A stretch of 22,487 bases of DNA, taken from NCBI GenBank assembly GCA_003427395.1, contig BFEA01000089.1:1520927-1543413 (forward strand), read 5' to 3'. The first letter of the stretch is position 1, and each line of letters starts with the position of its first letter. The translations under genes and the position numbers were made by a program. Source of the DNA: Chara braunii (taxonomy: Eukaryota > Streptophyta > Charophyceae > Charales > Characeae). The notes under the pieces are model-generated. The model did not search any database. It saw only the letters and a program-made list of their open reading frames with translations, and was not told the origin of the DNA. Shown piece by piece: positions 9,285 to 17,974 of the stretch.

Positions 9285-9340
9285 GTGAGAGGAACATGGT
9301 ACGGTACTCGAAGCTAACGGATACAAACATTTTTTCGCAG
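9285..9340 (+). other. Candidate 56-bp intron (or intron-like insertion) in gag
   Basis: The interruption begins GTGAGA after the Glu codon of DAIE and ends TTTTTTCGCAG just before AMFNRF. CTAAC, a consensus branch site, lies 22-26 nt upstream of the terminal G. Removing 56 nt joins two segments of what reads as one gag protein in the correct frame. The length is short for plant introns, so a chance resemblance within a decayed gene is possible. Confidence 0.5.
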
Positions 9341-9441
9341 GCCATGTTCAATCGGTTCAAAGATAAGAACCGTGCTCGGCGGACCAAATACCTTATTTTG
9401 ATATAGAGCAGCGATGATGGAAGAGTGTGGCTGTTATGAAC

Positions 9442-10412
9442 GTGGTTGTCTGACGATATTCACCGCCACTCACACACAGACAGTCTCATACACGCCCATA
9501 CATGCATAAGAGAAAGGGGAGAGGAGACAAAGTCCAACTGCACACAGATCAGAGTAGATAGCAGAAGCACAACCATGCACAGATGGGGAGAGGACACTCA
9601 GTGTTTCTCACTCTCTGATGAAACTCCCAACAACCAATCACAAGAAAGAACCTGCGAGGATAACAATTGGAATACACACTGATGATGAGCCAATTAACCA
9701 AAAATCGTTACAGAGTTTGTTCCAGTATCTCGCCACTCTCAGAACCCCACACTCCACTCTCTATCCTACACCCAGTTAGTAGCGCCACATCAGAATGGCC
9801 TCCCAGAGGCCAGCGCCAACCACCCAAATGAAGAACAGATCCTGCGATGAAGTCTTCAGTGCCGCTGAACAACTCTGACGAAGAACCGACAGCTATGGTT
9901 GCCGCCACCCACATAGACTCAGTGAGGAGTCTCCACAAAGCCCAGCCAATCGCAGAAACCCACAGGGGTTGATGCGCAGGGGATGCCCCAGCTATGGCAA
10001 GCCCTCAACAGGCTGGCTATGGCTGCTGTTCACGGTGAGGGTCTCAGGGTACCGCCTGCAGACAATCGCCGCTGCAAACTTCCTTGGCTCCAAACGCTGT
10101 ATCGCGAAAATGAACCGCCAAAAGTCCTCCACAGTCCTACGCTAACCTACTTGTAGGTTCTACACTACTCTAGCCTAGGGCCTACCGGTACCGGTTCAGT
10201 TAGGGCCTACTCGCCTCTACGAAACCGGTCCCACTGCTGCACTTAGGGCTGAGGGCCACTCAGGGCCGGTAACCACTCAGCCCCTACTGCTGTTAGTCCC
10301 AGCTATTTTTAGAATAGCGGGCGGCCCTCGGTGCAAACGAAAAAAAAACACATCAACGCACACAGCACACTGTACAACCTCGCAGTCAGTCTCAGCAGTC
10401 GAAATCAGCAAG
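9442..10412. mobile_element. ~970-bp unidentified insertion in gag, possibly a solo LTR
   Basis: Gag similarity stops after WKSVAVMN (about 9441) and resumes at SLQAALKATMNELLQ (about 10413), with only a few residues apparently lost. The DNA between is unrelated: GT- and CA-rich at first, then GC-rich with repeated GGGCCTA and ACCGGT motifs at about 10165-10280, and a GCTATT/AATAGC hairpin near 10302-10318. It has no coding frame of note. A solo LTR could account for the size and lack of genes, with an end near ATCAGCA at 10404-10410, but I found no target-site duplication or clear terminal TG/CA pair. The borders are approximate. Confidence 0.4.
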
Positions 10413-10745
10413 TCATTGCAGGCAGCGTTGAAGGCCACCATGAACGAACTGCTCCAGGTCAAGGTCCATGGAGTCACCCCCACCCTGATTTTGACTCACT
10501 TTGTGCTAGCACTACCCGACCCGCTTAAGTCCCAATTGTACGCTAAGTCCCGGGAGCTTGGATGGACCTATGAGGCCTTTAGCAAATATGCAGTAGAACA
10601 GGCCAGATTCCTGCAACAGGCAAACTTCCTTTTTTACAAGAACCTTGAAAGGGGTAAGAATTGGAAGGGACAGATAATCTCCGGAAACATTATGGGGAAA
10701 GACGACCATCTGCTGACTTTTAAGAGGGAGTCCAAGAACTCCCCT
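10413..10745 (+). pseudogene. gag: gag, C-terminal part (continues from 9441)
   Basis: This reads without stops in one frame: LKATMNELLQV, then LTHFVLALPDPLKSQLYAK, then SRELGWTYEAFSKYAVEQA, then a Lys-rich tail. The ALPDPLK segment and the helical pattern are what follows the first capsid half in Ty3/gypsy-like gag proteins. It has no start of its own and is the downstream half of the interrupted gene. It ends where the LINE begins; 13 further codons in the right frame (GRPPKISRPPYEK, then TAG at 13053) follow the LINE's 3' target-site copy, so gag probably ran through that point. Confidence 0.6.
10726..10745 (+). repeat. LINE target-site duplication, left copy
   Basis: The 20 bp GGGAGTCCAAGAACTCCCCT end in AACTCCCCT, which recurs after the LINE's A-tail at 12997-13013. 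The best 12-bp core (AA, one variable base, AACTCCCCT) has one mismatch. Confidence 0.75.
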
Positions 10746-10757
10746 ATGAGCACATAG

Positions 10758-12672
10758 ATCATAACCGATGAATGGCGAGGGGATCATGAATCATCTCATG
10801 TCATCCCAAGGGTGGCTTGGCAAACTGTAATTCAACCTAAAGATAAGGGAGGGTTATGACTTATTTATCCGAAAACCCAATGTAAGGCTTTAGCATTACA
10901 AGTATTAAAACGTTTGATTCTGGCCACAGACCTGCCATGGCAAGACCTGGCGCTGGAACAGATCCGAAGATTGGCACCACAAACGATTAAGGAGGTTCAC
11001 CCTCTGACTTGGGTGGAGGACAAGTATTGGACCATCCCTCGAGCCCAGATACAGTCGATGGAATCAGAGGCAAGAGGGGAGGTAAGGAAAGACCTAAGTC
11101 AAGATGGTTTTTGGTCAAACCAGTTAAGATATTGGCGGGAATTACCTCTACCTAACAGGCCAACACGGACAAGGTATGAGGAAATCCTACGTCAGCCCTT
11201 GTTCGGGAATCGGTGGATTACGGACCAAAATGGGAGGGTATTTATTAGTTCAGATTCTCCATGGTCTACGTGGGTAAAGAATGGGATAATTAGAATCAAG
11301 AATCTATGGGAGAGCAAAGGAGTTGGAAATCGGTGGAGAAACTCAGAAAAGAGATTAAGTATGCACATAAGCTCCTAGACCGTTTGGATGAAATACTTTC
11401 AGCCATACCCCTATCTTGGATAGTTTCTTTAAAAAAGGGAGTTGTCTTTCGGGCAGCAGATTGGGTGGGAGTTTATCAACAAAACAACTCAAAGACAATA
11501 GGGCAAATATTGGATGTAAATGAGAATGGTGCCCTGGTCAACCTATTCAAAATTCACAAGGACAATAGGATCTCAAGAAGAGATCAGGATATGGTGTCTC
11601 TTTTAAAGAAATGCATAGAGTAAGGGTACTATATATCTCAATGACCAAGGAATGGGTAGCATACTTTCCTCATTGTTCTATCCCGGACCTCCCCCTAGAT
11701 CCGGCAGACTCGTTATGGCGTTCAAATAGGAGATGCAAACCTATGAGACTGCAATCACTTTCAGTTAAGGCAACTTACAGACTAATGCGATCCAAAGTCA
11801 ACATCTCAGAAATAGTGCAAAGTCGATGGCAAAGACACCTCAATATATATGAGGAGGAGATTAAACCAGTCAAGTGGTGGCAAGGAGTAAGGGAAAGGCC
11901 TGCCAAGTTTGCATCCTTGCAATGGCAGATTGTACACAGATGTCTACCAACTAATGACTGGTTAATAGATCATTCCACATTAGAGCAAAAAGGGGTGGCG
12001 TTGCCATGGTGCAAATCTTGTGTGAGGGTCTTCCCAAAGAGGAAAATCAGGGAAACAATTGAACATATCTTTTTGCAATGCCCAGGGGCTGTTTTGTTAT
12101 GGAGACGATGGGACTATGTGTCGCGAAGAATTACTGGTTTGGATTGGCCCTGGGACTGGAGAGCAATTTTATTAGGATATTGGAACCCTCAATTAATAGA
12201 ATTATCGGAATTTCAACACAACTTCTTTCATCTAGGGAGGAAAGCAATATTGTGGGCTTTGTGGCACAAACGATGTATTAATGAAATGGAAGAATTCAGG
12301 ATGGAAAGTGAAGAGGTTTCATAAATAATAAAAAACTTTGTCCAAACGGAACTACGAGGCCAGTGGGAGAAAAAGAAAACAAAGCTTAAGGAATTCAAGC
12401 AAAAAGAAGACATAAAACAAGAAATGTGGAAGTTTCAATTGGAATGGCTTGGGGAAGCAGCAGGGGAGAAATTGGGAGAAATAATATGGCCAGGGGAGAA
12501 AGAGGAACAGGGGAAGATCAAACGAGATTACCAGATTAACTTTCAGAATTGGTTTGACTTGCAACCAGGGGCTTTTTTGAGAGCGCCTGATCTATTTGCT
12601 GATCCCTTCCCTCCCGCTCCGTTAGCAATGGTGGATCTTGAGTGGTTTGGAGAAGGGGAGGACATGACATAG
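10758..12672 (+). pseudogene. LINE ORF2, C-terminal region with zf-RVT-like motif (broken)
   Basis: The product begins in the tail of the reverse-transcriptase region: VAWQTVIQPKDKGGL, then a TGA at 10857 where the family normally has the second Gly of GGLGL, then KALALQVLKRL. Frame 1 runs to about 11325, a second frame to about 11620, and a third from 11611 to 12672, so two frameshifts are present. In the third frame a zinc-finger-like zf-RVT segment is clear: RPAKFASLQWQIVHRCLPTN, Cys codons at 12010 and 12019 (CKSC), His at 12064 and Cys at 12079 (HIFLQC). A TAA at 12322 precedes a Glu/Lys-rich, then Trp-containing C-terminus ending LEWFGEGEDMT. No endonuclease or catalytic YxDD motif is present because the 5' part is missing. 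This protein cannot be made intact. Confidence 0.8.
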
Positions 12673-12838
12673 GATTACGACTAGACAGGGTTGTAATTGG
12701 AGAATGCTAGGTTCAATTTTTTCATCAGGCAGTCAGAATTCTGACTGAAGAGGCTTCCCCATGGCTAGTAGTACTCTTCATTCAATATTCATAGAATGGT
12801 GTAGGACCAAGCTATTGGAGTGTAAAGTCAGTAAGAGT

Positions 12839-12940
12839 GGGACGTTGGACCCGGTTTCCAGCATAGGATTCACTGAGATTTGTTCTTCTATCCTCTGTTT
12901 ACTTTCATGATGTGAGGGACGCTGGACCCGGTTTCCAGCA
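12839..12940 (+). repeat. 25-bp direct repeat in the LINE 3' untranslated region
   Basis: Copies at 12839-12863 and 12916-12940 differ at one base; each contains TGGACCCGGTTTCCAGCA. They lie just upstream of the A-tail, where LINE reverse transcriptases recognise their template RNA. Confidence 0.85.
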
Positions 12941-12971
12941 GGTGCAGCTCCCCACCAATAGATGGAGCTTT

Positions 12972-12996
12972 AAAAANAAAAAAAAAAAAAAAAAAA
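12972..12996 (+). other. LINE poly-A tail, with one undetermined base
   Basis: A run of about 25 A, with an N at 12977, followed directly by the right target-site copy. The N shows the run length is an assembly estimate. Confidence 0.9.
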
Positions 12997-13013
12997 GGGA
13001 AAACAACTCCCCT
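12997..13013 (+). repeat. LINE target-site duplication, right copy
   Basis: GGGAAAACAACTCCCCT corresponds to 10726-10745 with a 3-bp gap and a few differences. Beyond it the sequence continues with 13 codons in the gag frame to a TAG at 13053. Confidence 0.75.
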
Positions 13014-13055
13014 GGACGTCCTCCCAAGATAAGTCGTCCGCCCTACGAAAAATAG

Positions 13056-13340
13056 GGGGGTTCTAGTTTATGGTTCTATAGGGGTCGGGGGTGTAGGGGA
13101 GGTGAAGGGCTACCGAACCAGGCCCGACACAATATTTTCGGGCCGGTAGGGCCTGATATTTTTTTCTTAAAAGGCCCAATCTGCACCGTCAGATCTTGAA
13201 GATCGATGGCCCAAATTGGGCCATTTTAATTTCAAACTTCGCGTGGGCCCCTGGGTCGCACGCGATTTTGGCCCAAACCTTTGGTCGTTGGCCGTTGCTT
13301 CACACCAGTGCCAGCAGAACGCCGCCATGTCCTCATCGTC
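13056..13340. promoter_or_regulatory. GC-rich stretch with clustered GGCCCA / TGGGCC motifs
   Basis: No gene. Five copies of the plant Site II-type core (GGCCCA or its complement) lie within 13173-13275, two of them forming the exact inverted repeat TGGCCCAA-A-TTGGGCCA at 13207-13223. In plants such sites bind TCP factors and cluster in promoters of housekeeping genes. The only following frame (from 13216) is a Ser/Pro-rich translation of the TCC tract and is not credible, so a promoter role is unproven. It may be a captured fragment inside a repeat. Confidence 0.4.
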
Positions 13341-13342
13341 CT

Positions 13343-13620
13343 CCTTATCGTCCTGCTCCCCTTTCCCCTCCCTTCTTCCTCCTCCTCCTCCTTCTCCCCC
13401 TCCCTTTTTTGTGTCCTCCTCTTTCATGTCTTCTTCCTCCTCCTCCTCCTCTTCTGATCTTCGTCCTCCTCCTCCTCCTCTTCTGATCTTCGTCCTCCTC
13501 CTCCTGTTCTTCCTCGTCCTCGTCCTTCTTCCTTCTTCTTCAGCCGCCATGTCTTTCTCCTCCGCCTCCTCCTCCTCCTCCTCCTCGTCGTCCCCCTCCT
13601 CCTCGTCGTTCTTTTCCCCC
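13343..13620. repeat. (TCC)n / (CTC)n pyrimidine tract
   Basis: Imperfect TCC repeats over about 280 bp, including the duplicated block CTTCTGATCTTCGTCCTCC. Long Ser-, Glu- or Arg-rich frames on both strands are by-products of the repeat. The purine tract at 13795-13900 is a rough inverted counterpart. Confidence 0.9.
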
Positions 13621-13794
13621 GCTGCTGTGGCCACATCTTGCACCTTTGATGGATTGATTGATTCGATTGATTAAAAAAAATAAAAAAGAAGATTGACGGG
13701 GAGCGGGGGGGGTTCATGCATCCGAAGGAAGTGGAAAAGGAAGGCAAGAAGGGGTTGGGAGTGCCACAACAAAGGTGCAGGATATGGCCGTGGA

Positions 13795-13900
13795 GGCAGG
13801 GGGAGGAGAACAATAAGGAGGAGGGGGAGGAGGAGAAAGACATGGAGAAGGAGGGAGGAGGGGGAGGACGACGAAGGGGAGGAGGGCGAGTCAAGATGTG
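13795..13900. repeat. (GGA)n purine tract
   Basis: Imperfect GGA/GAGG repeats, complementary in composition to the 13343-13620 tract. The two could pair over a loop of about 175 bp. Confidence 0.9.
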
Positions 13901-13904
13901 GGCA

Positions 13905-14145
13905 CCCACGCCATCTCTTCCCGCCCTTTTTTTTTTTTTTTCAATCAATCAATCAAGAAAGCAAACAATCAATCAAACAATCATTTAATCAAACGAATCT
14001 GTTGAATCAATCATTCAATGAAATCAAGATCCAATCGACTGCGTCTTGATTTCATTGAGTGATTCATTGAACGGATTCGTTTGGTTGATTGATTGTTTAA
14101 TTTATTAAAAAAAAAAAAAAGGATTGACGGGGGGGCAGGGGCGTT
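13905..14145. repeat. Nested palindrome with CAAT/GATT-rich arms
   Basis: Inner arms 13991-14029 and 14044-14082 match at 35 of 39 positions around a 14-nt loop. Outside them CCGCCC, a T run and CAATCAATCAATC (13919-13954) face GATTGATTG, an A run and GGATTGACGGGG (14085-14130). The outer motif (A run, GATTGACGGGG) also occurs in direct orientation at about 13672-13700, so there are three copies, with the middle one inverted. Confidence 0.85.
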
Positions 14146-14439
14146 CGTGTTGCACCAGCTGCTGTGTTTGCAGCACCGGACCCACCACATAACCCCCCCT
14201 CCCCACCACCACCACCCTTTTAGCCTTTTAGGCTCTTTCCCTTTTTTTTTTTTTTTTTTTTTTGCTCGAAAAGCTCTGAAATCTCCTCATGTAGCGTCGG
14301 CCCCCACACATTTTTTCCCCCGCTTTTTATTCGGAAGAAAATGAGTTGTTCGGGATCCCAGATAACTTCTACCCTGGTTGTCCGATGGAGATGTCCACCA
14401 ATCGGACAGTTGGCAACTTAGGTGTTCAACGATTCCAAC

Positions 14440-14814
14440 GAAATGCTAACTTTTTTTCTAGTTGTCCAAACATGTTAAAAGTGGATGCATGATATACCCT
14501 AAAGCATGTACATATCACACAAGAATAAAAAACGAGAAAAAAAGCAAAAAAAGAAAGGGAACAAAAAAACACAAAAACACTATAAAACCCTAACACAAGA
14601 CTTAAAATGAAACGTTCAACAATTTCAACAAAATGCAATTTTGTTCTTTGTGAGTCCACTGTCAATAGTGGATGCATGATGTACCCCACAGCACGTACAT
14701 ATCACACAAAAAAAAAAAAAAACAAGAAAAAGAAGCAAAAAACATGGCCAATGTGACAGTTCCATGCATCCACTTTTGACATGTTTGGACTAATAGAGAA
14801 AAAGTTAGCATTTC
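14440..14814. mobile_element. Foldback element with 52-bp inverted ends and an internal direct repeat
   Basis: Left arm 14440-14491 and right arm 14763-14814 match at 48 of 52 positions as inverted repeats, both with AAATGCTAAC at the outer end and GTGGATGCATG at the inner end. A third, direct copy of the left part lies at 14614-14680 (GTTCAAC, then TTTCAACAAAATGC, then GTGGATGCATGAT), about 187-190 bp downstream of the first. After both direct copies comes CATATCACACAA and A-rich sequence. There is no coding frame. It resembles a non-autonomous hairpin element; I could not fix a target-site duplication. Small hairpins on either side (TGTCCGAT/ATCGGACA at about 14379-14406; ATCATTCCCTT/AAGGGAATGAT at about 14838-14885) may belong to a larger element. 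Confidence 0.65.
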
Positions 14815-14885
14815 CCTAGGCAACCACGTGTGGCCACATCATTCCCTTCTGCCCTGAACTGCGCCGACCAGCAAAAGGGAATGAT

Positions 14886-16669
14886 CATTGAGGGTTGCAA
14901 CTGCTCTTACTAGGGTTGCAGACTTTGATAGCCAAATAGAAGCGTGGGCTGAGTTGGCACCCTCTTGTCCACAACGCCAATGGTAGAGGCTGATGTAGGC
15001 GCCCACCTAGATGGTTGTCCTGGGACCAGTTGTACTAGTATCGCTCTATGTGGTTCTCTTGCAAGCGTAGGCGGCAAACTGATCACTCGCCGCCAAGCCT
15101 TCGCCAAAATGATGAAGAATAGTAAAGATCAATTAGTTTTAGCAGACATAGAAGTTGATAGAGTGCCGATAAGATATCCAAGAGTTATATTAGTACAAAA
15201 GGTTTAAAGAAATTGCATCTATATTGATTATATAGTAAAGGTTTTGAAATTGGATGAGTCGGTCGCATCCAAATTAGTAGATAATATGGGAATGAGAGTG
15301 AAAGATTATATTGAAATGGTGAGGGTATACTTTTGGTTAGTGGGGGGAAGAATGTAGAGAATGCTTTGCATTGCTTGAGTCTCTTAGTGGAGGACAACCT
15401 ACCATGTGGGGTGGGGGTTCGTTGCTTTAGGAGTCAACTCTCTTATCGACCCACAGTGGACCGTTTCTACTGGGGGGTTACTCTGCTGATTTGGAGGAGA
15501 CAACCCAACTTTTGAGATCCGAGTCTTGTGCTCGAGCTAGGAGAAGGGGCACCCCATAACACTTCCTAGAGGGTTGGATGCACGACGACTACGGGGGGAT
15601 GTCGTCTACCCCCTAATCACGAGCAGGAGGAGATCGATTTAGCAACTCTATAGGTGGTTGTTTTAGGTGTCATTGCTGAATGAGAGACTGTCGCCTTAAG
15701 AAGCTCAGTCTGATGAAAAATTAGCTTAAAGTGGACGTACGTAGTTGTCACTCTCGTGGATGAGGTTCACGCTATAAGAAGTGCGGACCCAAGGTAAATA
15801 AATGAGGTGGCAAAAAAACAATGACTATGGCAATGCTATGCACCTCCTTATGATAAAGGTGGGTACTTCTTCATTCATGTAACAGAAAAAGTAATCATTG
15901 CCTAGGAGTATTAAAACTAAGGTGTTCCCGGTCAATATAGAAACGGAATGGATAGCCTTGGCAGCTCAACTCATCAAGTCAACTAAGGCAACCCGACTAC
16001 CTTATCGGTTTGATTGGGATTATCTTATAAATTCGATATTTCGTTGGCTTAATTTATATATTTGTGCTCAATTTGAGTTAGTCGATATGACTTCAATTTT
16101 GTTTTATTGGACATACCCTCGGATGTGGAATACTTGTAGTTATTCTTCCAACTCTCGTGCCAAATTGGATTCATGACTATCCGGTTTGTCTTACGGATTA
16201 TCTCTTACTATGTATATTTTCCTATCGAATGCGGTTGATATTGTCTGATAAAGATATGTTACAGCATTGTGATAGTTTCCTTTCTAAGTTATATGTCTAA
16301 GGGACTAGGATTAATTGTGGTGTCATGCTTGGATGAGACATTCCTAATCGACCGATGTTGGTTCGTACTTAGCAGATTAGCGCCTTATGGAGCGAACAAC
16401 GTTCGGGTTCAGTTGACATTCTAATAAAGTGTACCTATACTGCACCGAGCAAGAAAACGCCCTCGACTGATCTACCTATGCGATTGCATGTAAAAACTTT
16501 CGTATGTGGTTCAATACCTCGATAGGGATACGCCTGTAAGGGTGGTGACAACCTCTTAAGGAAGGAAAGTTATGCCTCGCGAGAAAACCTAGCATGTCGT
16601 AGAGGATCGCAACGCATCCGGTTAGAGCAACGACAACAATATAATCACGTTCGTCCAAGAAGCTCGCGA
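14886..16669. other. No recognisable gene; AT-rich decayed sequence from about 15.1 kb
   Basis: A coding-like frame from about 15060 to 15340, read through one TAA at 15205, has mixed composition (RRQAFAKMMKNSKDQLVLAD, then KVLKLDESVASKL) but matches nothing I know. Another at 15898-16176 is rich in Trp, Tyr and Leu and is also unrecognised. Stops elsewhere are dense. Base composition becomes clearly more AT-rich than the left half of the window, suggesting older or more heavily methylated repeat remains. Confidence 0.45.
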
Positions 16670-16828
16670 AACTATTTCGATATTGGTAGTCTCTTTTATT
16701 TTATAAAACTCTTGCGTGATGCAGTCGGGAGGGCTTCCACATTTCGCGGAAAAAAAAAACGGGAGTCAATGCAATCGACAGTGGTCATAACCGCTTAAAC
16801 TAAAGTCTTGTGTCATATAAATTGTCTT

Positions 16829-16955
16829 AGAGTGTTCCACCTTGGTGGAGCTAACTCATCATCTCGATGTTTATGTGAACCTTTTGTGATCTTTCAACAT
16901 GATGCAAATTGTTGTATGGAGTTGGAGTTGAATGGGTTCCTTGTATTTTTATCTG
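16829..16955 (+). repeat. LTR-end-like segment in tandem unit 1
   Basis: GAGTGTTCCACCTTGGTGGA through AATGGGTTCC aligns with the LTR end at 7535-7638, sharing TGTTCCA, CTTGGTGGAGCT, CATCTCGATGTT and GGAGTTGAA. Where the LTR is followed by the primer-binding site, this copy has TTTTATCTGC, a degenerate counterpart in which several differences are C to T. It is probably a relic of a related LTR element. Confidence 0.65.
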
Positions 16956-17147
16956 CAAAAACTCTTATCTTTGTAGTTTCATATTTCCATCGGTATTTTA
17001 TTCAAACTCAAGTTTTCTATTTCATTGACCTAATAATTATAGTGACTAGTGATTTCACTGGTTTGTTTGATATTTGTCGTTACTTCCATTGAACCTCGGT
17101 CTGGAGTTTTTTTCTGATTTTTTTTTTCTATACAATGTCCTCCCTAC

Positions 17148-17149
<2 letters not shown>

Positions 17150-17238
<89 letters not shown>
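17150..17238. repeat. Poly-T run of 89
   Basis: Uninterrupted T; the equivalent place in unit 2 (18296-18329) has 32 T and a CC interruption. On the minus strand it is a poly-A. The true length is uncertain. Confidence 0.9.
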
Positions 17239-17239
<1 letters not shown>

Positions 17240-17254
17240 GCAGAAACCCCTCGG

Positions 17255-17372
17255 TTCTCCTGCTATCGTCTTCTACTGAATACAAGGTACACTCATTATT
17301 GTTGTATCTACACTCAAATTTGCCCTAAATACAACTATAATAACCGTGCATTGTATTCGAGTGAAGATGGTA
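17255..17372. repeat. Palindrome family, copy 2
   Basis: Arms 17278-17309 and 17327-17358 pair at about 24 of 32 positions. The segment aligns with 4505-4625 across its length (CTGCTA, CGTCTTC, TCATTAT, AAATACA, TATTCG, GTGAAGA are shared), although it lies in the tandem unit next to the T run and not in the TIR element. Confidence 0.75.
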
Positions 17373-17974
17373 CCGGAAATGCTATGAGCATTTTCCCCTA
17401 ACGGGTCTTCTAAGATGCTCCAGTCTATTGGTGGGAAGCTTCACCGATTGGAAATCAGGTGGTCCTCAAATAGGTATTCTCCTTCATCATAATCATTTTG
17501 TGCTTTCTCTCTGATCCTTACTACTACTGTTACAAAATTCTTAACGTTTTCATTTTGTTATTGTTATTTTATTGTCTAACAACCAATATGTGAGGATTGA
17601 GCTTCATGTTCCTTGCAAATATTTCTCCAAATATTTTATTTCTTAGCTCTCTTTCCCATTGCGCTGCAATGATTCAATCTGTCCTAAGCTTTCAATTTTC
17701 ATAGTTTATTCATATGTTATCTATCTCTCCTTTATCAAACATTGTTATAGCTTACAGTGGATCATCGGATCATTTCCGGTGTCCATGATGTGATGAGTTG
17801 GTGAAACTGCAACTATTTCGACATTGGTCGTGTATGTGGTCTCTTTTATTATATAAAACTCTTGCGTGGTGCAGTCGGGAGGGCTTCCGTATTTCGCGGG
17901 AAAAAAAACGGGAGCCAATGCAATCGATAGTGGTCATAACCGCTTGAACTAAAGTCTTGTGTCATATAAATTAT

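Larger units (their letters stand above)
8364..9441 (+). pseudogene. gag: gag, N-terminal part and capsid-like region (broken)
   Basis: An open frame, with its first ATG at 8474, encodes a Glu/Lys-rich segment (EEEEEKEKDTEA before the ATG, then MVSFQEDLQRFKEAIG) that looks like a gag coiled-coil domain. A TGA at 8819 interrupts it, and the frame then continues to a 22-bp tandem duplication at 8953-8996, which shifts frame. From about 9090 a capsid-like stretch follows: KVPFKYSG, then RQWEAAVRTYL, a TAG at 9186, then LGADALNYAISDSDAIE. A 56-bp intron-like gap (9285-9340) precedes AMFNRFKDKNRARRTKY, and QR-stop-WKSVAVMN continues to about 9441 after another small frame change. The Trp-containing capsid-like core and the position after LTR and primer site support gag; no zinc knuckle is seen. 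Several stops fit CGA to TGA, CAG to TAG or TGG to TGA changes. Confidence 0.65.
10746..12996 (+). mobile_element. 5'-truncated LINE (non-LTR retrotransposon) inserted in gag
   Basis: The insert starts directly after the left target-site copy, in the C-terminal part of a reverse-transcriptase ORF, and ends in an A-tail at 12972-12996. 5' truncation, 3' A-tail and a flanking duplication of 12-20 bp are the hallmarks of target-primed reverse transcription. The element keeps the end of ORF2 (10758-12672) and about 300 bp of 3' untranslated sequence. It lies in the same orientation as the gag it interrupts and is itself decayed, with two frameshifts and two in-frame stops. Confidence 0.85.
16670..17810 (+). 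repeat. 1.14-kb tandem unit, copy 1
   Basis: Runs from AACTATTTCG to GTTGGTGAAACTGC and is followed at once by copy 2. It contains, in order, GTGCAGTCGGGAGGGCTTCC-like sequence, an LTR-end-like segment (16829-16955), a run of 89 T (17150-17238), a palindrome (17278-17358) and an AT-rich tail. Relative to copy 2 it lacks about 22 bp near 17638 and has about 33 bp that copy 2 lost. No protein is recognisable. Confidence 0.9.

Noticed and set aside
13167-13674. Glu/Arg-rich and Ser/Pro-rich frames of 150-175 codons
   Set aside because: By-products of (TCC)n and (GGA)n repeats; both strands are open for the same reason.
14886-16176. Coding-like frames with organelle-like composition
   Set aside because: Stops interrupt them and no known organelle or nuclear protein was recognised; AT-richness alone is not evidence.
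17055-17328. Poly-Lys and poly-Phe frames
   Set aside because: They are the 89-base T run read on either strand.
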